NCBI GenBank assembly: GCA_016844515.1 | Contig: JAERMP010000055.1 | Location: 1 to 17,609 of the forward strand | DNA length: 17,609 bases | DNA from: Thermoleophilia bacterium | Lineage (GTDB): Bacteria; Actinomycetota; Thermoleophilia; Gaiellales; Gaiellaceae | Direction of reading: 5' to 3' | In this document: one piece after another, positions 14,655-17,609 of the stretch | Layout: each line of letters begins with the position of its first letter | Position numbering within the stretch: the first letter of the stretch is position 1 | Program-made: the position numbers and the translations under genes | The notes under the pieces: model-generated | Database searches by the model: none | What the model saw: the letters and a program-made list of their open reading frames with translations, nothing else | What the model was told of the DNA's origin: nothing

Positions 14655-15786
14655 GGGAGCCAATGATAGGGACCCGTTTTCGCGCCACCCGTGCGGTTCC
14701 GAGGCCTGCGAGCGCGAAGGCCAGGACGAGCAGGCCAGCGACAGCCAAGCCCGGGTTCCCAACGAGCCGTGCCCACATCCCGCGCCCGGGCTTCAAGCGT
14801 TCAATAACGGGGGGGTCGGGGTCCGGCTCTTGGACTGTCGACATCACTCCATGGGAGCGCGCCGCCTCGTGCTCCAGCCGACCGTGCGGTCGTGCCGCGG
14901 CGGACGCAGGACTCCGCACGGCCGCGCCCAACGCCTCGGAACCAACTTCGCCCGCCGCCACCTCGCTGGAGCGAGCGATGGACGCTTCGACTCGCTCGGG
15001 TCGCGTTGCGCGAGACGGCACGATTACGGCGGTCGAACGTTCCGGTTTGTGAACCACTCTCGATGGAGCCAGAACAGTGGTGTTCACGCCAATGGCCGGC
15101 TTGGTGGCATCCGCGTTTTCAGCTGAGTCGGCGGCCGGCTGAGGCGCGGCAACGGGTGCGGGAGTTGGCGGCGCTGGCGGCGCAGGCCCAGGCGGCTCAA
15201 CAGGAGACGGCGGCGCAACGGGCGGTGCTGCCGCGGCCGGTGGTGGCGCCGGAGTGGGCTCGGGAGTTGGTGCGGGCGGCGCCGCGGGTGCCGGCGGAGG
15301 GGTGGTGGCACCTCGCGGCGGAAGCAAGGACAGCGGGTCGACGTACGTGTCGCCATCGCCGACCCGAACGCCGAGATGGACATACGCGACGTCGTGCTCC
15401 GGCTCTCCGGACGGCCCAGCCTCGGCGATCGTGCCGCCCTCCTCGACGGTCGCGCCGCGCTTCACGAGCAGTGCCCCGAGATGGGTGAGGGACGCCTTGT
15501 GACCATCGCGAGTGGCGATCGTCACGGTCAGGCCGTTGGTGGGAACCTGTCCGGCGAAACTGATCACCCCACTCGCGGGCGCACGCACGACGTCCGCGCT
15601 GCCGAGCGCAATGTCCACGCCGCGGTGCTGCCCGCCCGCGTACTTGTTGTCCGAGACCGAGAACTCGCGTAGAACAGGGCCGTCCGCGGGCCATGCCCAC
15701 GCCCAGGACGTTGGTGTCGCGACGAGCGCGCACACAGTCGCGGCGACGCCCACGATCGCCCATCTCGTTGCCCGTCGAGTGAACAT
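14392..15786 (-). CDS. Exported M23/LytM-like protein with Pro/Ala-rich stalk and C-terminal membrane anchor
   Basis: 464 codons from ATG 15784-15786. Residues 1-31 form a signal peptide (Arg-rich start, hydrophobic core, ending SWAWA). Residues about 35-157 are an M23/LytM (lysostaphin-type) fold. It has the zinc ligands His54 and Asp58 in HRGVD, His102 in LTHLG and His137 in VHLGV. The position of the catalytic first histidine of the usual HxH is Tyr135. Residues about 158-218 are a Pro/Ala-rich stalk, then a low-complexity region. A single transmembrane helix at about 344-366 (LAVAGLLVLAFALAGLGTA) is followed by RVARKR. The frame does not stop there: about 87 further codons overlap metG in another frame, so the natural end may be earlier. 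LytM proteins cleave peptidoglycan cross-links or, when degenerate, regulate amidases. Confidence 0.8.
   Translation of the reverse strand: MFTRRATRWAIVGVAATVCALVATPTSWAWAWPADGPVLREFSVSDNKYAGGQHRGVDIALGSADVVRAPASGVISFAGQVPTNGLTVTIATRDGHKASLTHLGALLVKRGATVEEGGTIAEAGPSGEPEHDVAYVHLGVRVGDGDTYVDPLSLLPPRGATTPPPAPAAPPAPTPEPTPAPPPAAAAPPVAPPSPVEPPGPAPPAPPTPAPVAAPQPAADSAENADATKPAIGVNTTVLAPSRVVHKPERSTAVIVPSRATRPERVEASIARSSEVAAGEVGSEALGAAVRSPASAAARPHGRLEHEAARSHGVMSTVQEPDPDPPVIERLKPGRGMWARLVGNPGLAVAGLLVLAFALAGLGTARVARKRVPIIGSHGLLRDDADLLRELDAPHRACVHDDRGRHPGAALPAAWRGHVLSHRGGRTCVERRAGGRRAGARTQSVRRPHSRRLAGGAPQGQRYE
14663..14668 (-). promoter_or_regulatory. -10 element for a leaderless metG transcript
   Basis: TATCAT on the minus strand ends 8 nt before the metG ATG, so initiation would fall at or within two bases of the start codon. 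It lies inside the C-terminal coding part of the M23 gene. No convincing -35 hexamer is visible at 16-18 nt. Confidence 0.45.
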
Positions 15787-15793
15787 GCTGTCG

Positions 15794-15822
15794 ACGGTAG
15801 CGCGTGACCCGCGTGCGGGCAA
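15794..15822 (-). promoter_or_regulatory. Promoter of the M23 gene (leaderless type)
   Basis: On the minus strand TTGCCC (15817-15822) and TACCGT (15794-15799) are separated by 17 nt, and the -10 ends 7 nt before the ATG. This is the best sigma-70-like pair in the window. It lies in the 53-nt gap after rsmI. The spacing predicts an mRNA that starts at the initiation codon. Confidence 0.55.
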
Positions 15823-15839
15823 CGCAATTGACGAAGTTG

Positions 15840-16652
15840 TTACAGAGAGCCGCGGTAGAGGGCGTTCTTGGACGCCCCGGTCAGGCCCGCGACGACGTCG
15901 GCGGCCTTGCGGCGCGGCACACCGGTCGCGACCAGCTCGGCCACGGCCTCGAGAGCCTTCTCCAACCCATCGCCCTCGGGAGGACCTCCCACTATCGCGC
16001 CGATCACGATCGTCACCTCGCCTCTCGGTGGCTCGGCGAACCGCGCGGAAAGCTCCCGCAGCGTCCCACGAACGACCTCCTCGAACCGCTTGGTCAGCTC
16101 GCGGCACACCGCCGCCGGACGCTCCGGCATCTCCTCCGCGAGAGCCGCGAGCGACGTCGGAAGTCGGCGGGGAGACTCGAATGCCACAACAGCCTCCGGC
16201 CAGCGCGCAATCCCCTGCACGAGGTTGCTGAGCTCGCCGGCGCGGCGAGGCAGGTAGCCCACGAACCGGTAGCCAGTGCCCGCGAGACCGCTGACGACGA
16301 GGGCGGTCTCCACGGCCGATGCTCCGGGAAGAACCGTTACGTCGAGTCCAGCCTCTGCTGCCGCGCGAATCAATCGCGAGCCCGGATCGTTCACACCGGG
16401 CAAGCCTGCGTCGGAGACGAGCGCAACCCGCTCGCCGCGCCCGAGCCGACCCAGCACTTCGTCGGCGCGGGCAGCCTCGTTGTGGCGGTGGTAGCTGAGA
16501 AGGCGCGCTTCGATCCCGTGCCGGTCGAGAAGGATGCGCGTCCGCCGGGTGTCCTCGCAGAGGACGACATCCGCTTCGCGGAGCTCCGCCAGCACGCGAA
16601 GCGTCACATCGTCGAGGTTCCCGATCGGGGTCGCGCAGACTGCGAGGGGCAC
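15840..16652 (-). CDS. rsmI: 16S rRNA (cytidine(1402)-2'-O)-methyltransferase RsmI
   Basis: 270 aa tetrapyrrole-methylase-fold enzyme. It 2'-O-methylates C1402 of 16S rRNA in the decoding centre. Recognisable blocks are ATPIGNLDDVT (7-17), CEDTRRTRILL near 32-42, the SAM-binding SDAGLPGVNDPGSRLI near 80-95, LPGASAVETALVVSGL, FESPRRL, and the C-terminal helix RRKAADVVAGLTGASKNALY. The start is GTG at 16650-16652, 8 nt after the ROK kinase stop, with a weak TAGG upstream. It is probably cotranscribed with the kinase. In other actinobacteria rsmI is also found beside metG, so the placement is expected. Confidence 0.95.
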   Translation of the reverse strand: MPLAVCATPIGNLDDVTLRVLAELREADVVLCEDTRRTRILLDRHGIEARLLSYHRHNEAARADEVLGRLGRGERVALVSDAGLPGVNDPGSRLIRAAAEAGLDVTVLPGASAVETALVVSGLAGTGYRFVGYLPRRAGELSNLVQGIARWPEAVVAFESPRRLPTSLAALAEEMPERPAAVCRELTKRFEEVVRGTLRELSARFAEPPRGEVTIVIGAIVGGPPEGDGLEKALEAVAELVATGVPRRKAADVVAGLTGASKNALYRGSL

Positions 16653-16660
16653 TGAGCGGC

Positions 16661-17581
16661 CTACCGAATCCCGTCGAGCGCCTCGAACCCGACGAGCGCG
16701 GCCCCGACGAGACCGGCCTCGGGGCCCAACTCGGCAGCGACGACCCGCAGCGTCTCGTCCGCCGGTGGCATCGCCTCTCGTCGAGCCGCATCGCGCGCGG
16801 GCTCGAGCAACAGCTCACCCGCCGCCGCACCGAACCCGCCACCGATGACGATGAGCTCGGGATCGAAGACGTTGACGAGCGACCCGATGGCGGCCCCGAG
16901 CGACTCGCCGATTCGTGCGAGCGCGGCTCGAGCCCCGGCATCTCCGGCCTTCGCTTTGTCGATCAGCAGGTGAGCGTCGGCATCAGGGCCATACAGATCG
17001 CGGGCCGCACGATCGCCCGCATGGCCCGACGCGAGCACCTCCAGATGCCCTCGCCCACGGCCGCCGCAGGCGCAGGGTAGGCCGCCTTCCTGGACGACCA
17101 TGTGCCCGAGCTCCGCCCAGCCTCGGAAGAGATGACCGTCGAGGACGATCCCTCCACCGACCCCGGTTCCGAGCGTGAGCATGACGAGATTCGAGGCTCC
17201 CCGCCCCGCGCCCCGTTTCCACTCGGCGAGCGCCGCGACGTTCGCGTCGTTCTCGACGCCGACCGGCAAGCCGTAGCGCTCCGTCGAGCGAGTGACGAGA
17301 TCGACGTTCTCGAGCGGGAGATTCGTGGCACGCAGAATGCGCCCGGTCCCGCGCTCGAGGTTGGCTGGGATCCCATAGCCGATCGCCGCGACGCGGTCGT
17401 CGAGGAACGCCTCGACCGCTGCATCGAGTGCCGCGAGAACGTCCTCCTCCGACTCGCCCGGGCTGTGTACCTCGTGCTCCGCGACGACGTTCCCGCCACG
17501 ATCGACGAGGCCTGAGAGGATCTTCGTCCCGCCGACGTCGAGCCCGATGACGAGGGGAGCGGCCACGGCGCGGGCTACCAT
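16661..17581 (-). CDS. ROK-family sugar kinase, probable glucokinase
   Basis: 306 aa from ATG 17579-17581. ROK glucokinases phosphorylate glucose with ATP in the cytoplasm. Visible motifs are the phosphate-binding VIGLDVGGTK (11-20), ENDANVAAL with the catalytic Asp112, LGTGVGGGIV (137-146), sugar-binding Glu157 and His160 in AELGH, and IVIGGGF near the C-terminus. The family zinc motif CxCGxxGCxE is altered: Cys170 and Cys172 are kept, but the next segment reads GGRGRGHLE, with His179 in place of the third Cys and two extra residues. Other possible starts are TTG 17606-17608 and GTG 17564-17566; the latter lies 10 nt after a TATGGT hexamer. Glucose as substrate is inferred from family resemblance only. 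Confidence 0.87.
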   Translation of the reverse strand: MVARAVAAPLVIGLDVGGTKILSGLVDRGGNVVAEHEVHSPGESEEDVLAALDAAVEAFLDDRVAAIGYGIPANLERGTGRILRATNLPLENVDLVTRSTERYGLPVGVENDANVAALAEWKRGAGRGASNLVMLTLGTGVGGGIVLDGHLFRGWAELGHMVVQEGGLPCACGGRGRGHLEVLASGHAGDRAARDLYGPDADAHLLIDKAKAGDAGARAALARIGESLGAAIGSLVNVFDPELIVIGGGFGAAAGELLLEPARDAARREAMPPADETLRVVAAELGPEAGLVGAALVGFEALDGIR

Positions 17582-17609
17582 AGCGGCCCGAATGGCCGAG
17601 GGAGACAAG

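Noticed and set aside
15787..16941. Upstream extension of the M23 frame through rsmI
   Set aside because: The extension is Arg/Ser-rich out-of-frame translation of rsmI. The signal peptide begins cleanly at the ATG 15784-15786 with a promoter just before it.

Overview
This is a high-GC bacterial chromosome segment in which every gene I can support lies on the minus strand, so transcription runs from high to low coordinates. Gene content and order are those of the conserved actinobacterial housekeeping block: (ROK kinase - rsmI) - M23 protein - metG - tatD - ksgA - ispE - tRNA-Gln - EamA transporter - glmU - prs - rplY - pth - GNAT - mfd - parvulin lipoprotein - mazG - eno. Mycobacterium tuberculosis keeps the same genes together (metS-tatD-rpfB-ksgA-ispE; pth, rplY, prsA, glmU; mfd-mazG-lpqU-eno). 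The composition, the many GTG starts, and several promoter -10 hexamers placed directly before start codons (leaderless mRNAs) also fit an actinobacterium. A deep lineage such as Thermoleophilia is my guess, not something the sequence proves.

Layout from high to low coordinate. 17.6-15.8 kb: ROK glucokinase and rsmI, 8 nt apart. 15.8-14.4 kb: an exported, proline-rich, membrane-anchored M23-like protein with its own promoter; its frame runs 263 nt into metG. 14.65-10.8 kb: metG-tatD-ksgA-ispE, joined by three successive GTGA stop/start overlaps. 10.8-8.4 kb: tRNA-Gln(UUG), a ten-helix EamA transporter, then glmU. 8.4-5.9 kb: prs (overlapping glmU), rplY (reading frame broken) and pth. The whole rplY-pth gap is a 168-bp near-palindrome. 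5.8-2.0 kb: GNAT acetyltransferase and mfd, closed by an intrinsic terminator that overlaps the mfd stop codon. 1.9-0 kb: parvulin-type lipoprotein, mazG and the first 30 codons of eno, joined by an ATGA overlap.

The genes serve translation (metG, ksgA, rsmI, pth, rplY, tRNA-Gln), precursor supply for cell wall, isoprenoids and nucleotides (glmU, ispE, prs), genome and nucleotide-pool maintenance (mfd, mazG), central carbon metabolism (eno, ROK kinase) and the cell envelope (M23 protein, parvulin lipoprotein). I see no defence system, CRISPR array, prophage or large insertion sequence. No gene-free stretch exceeds 300 bases; the longest is the palindrome-filled rplY-pth gap.

The points most worth a second look are: the TA-bounded palindrome between rplY and pth, whose in-silico removal leaves a tight rplY-pth junction; the frame break with apparent internal deletion in rplY; the M23 protein with a substituted catalytic histidine and a long same-strand overlap with metG; and the recurrent leaderless-type -10 elements.
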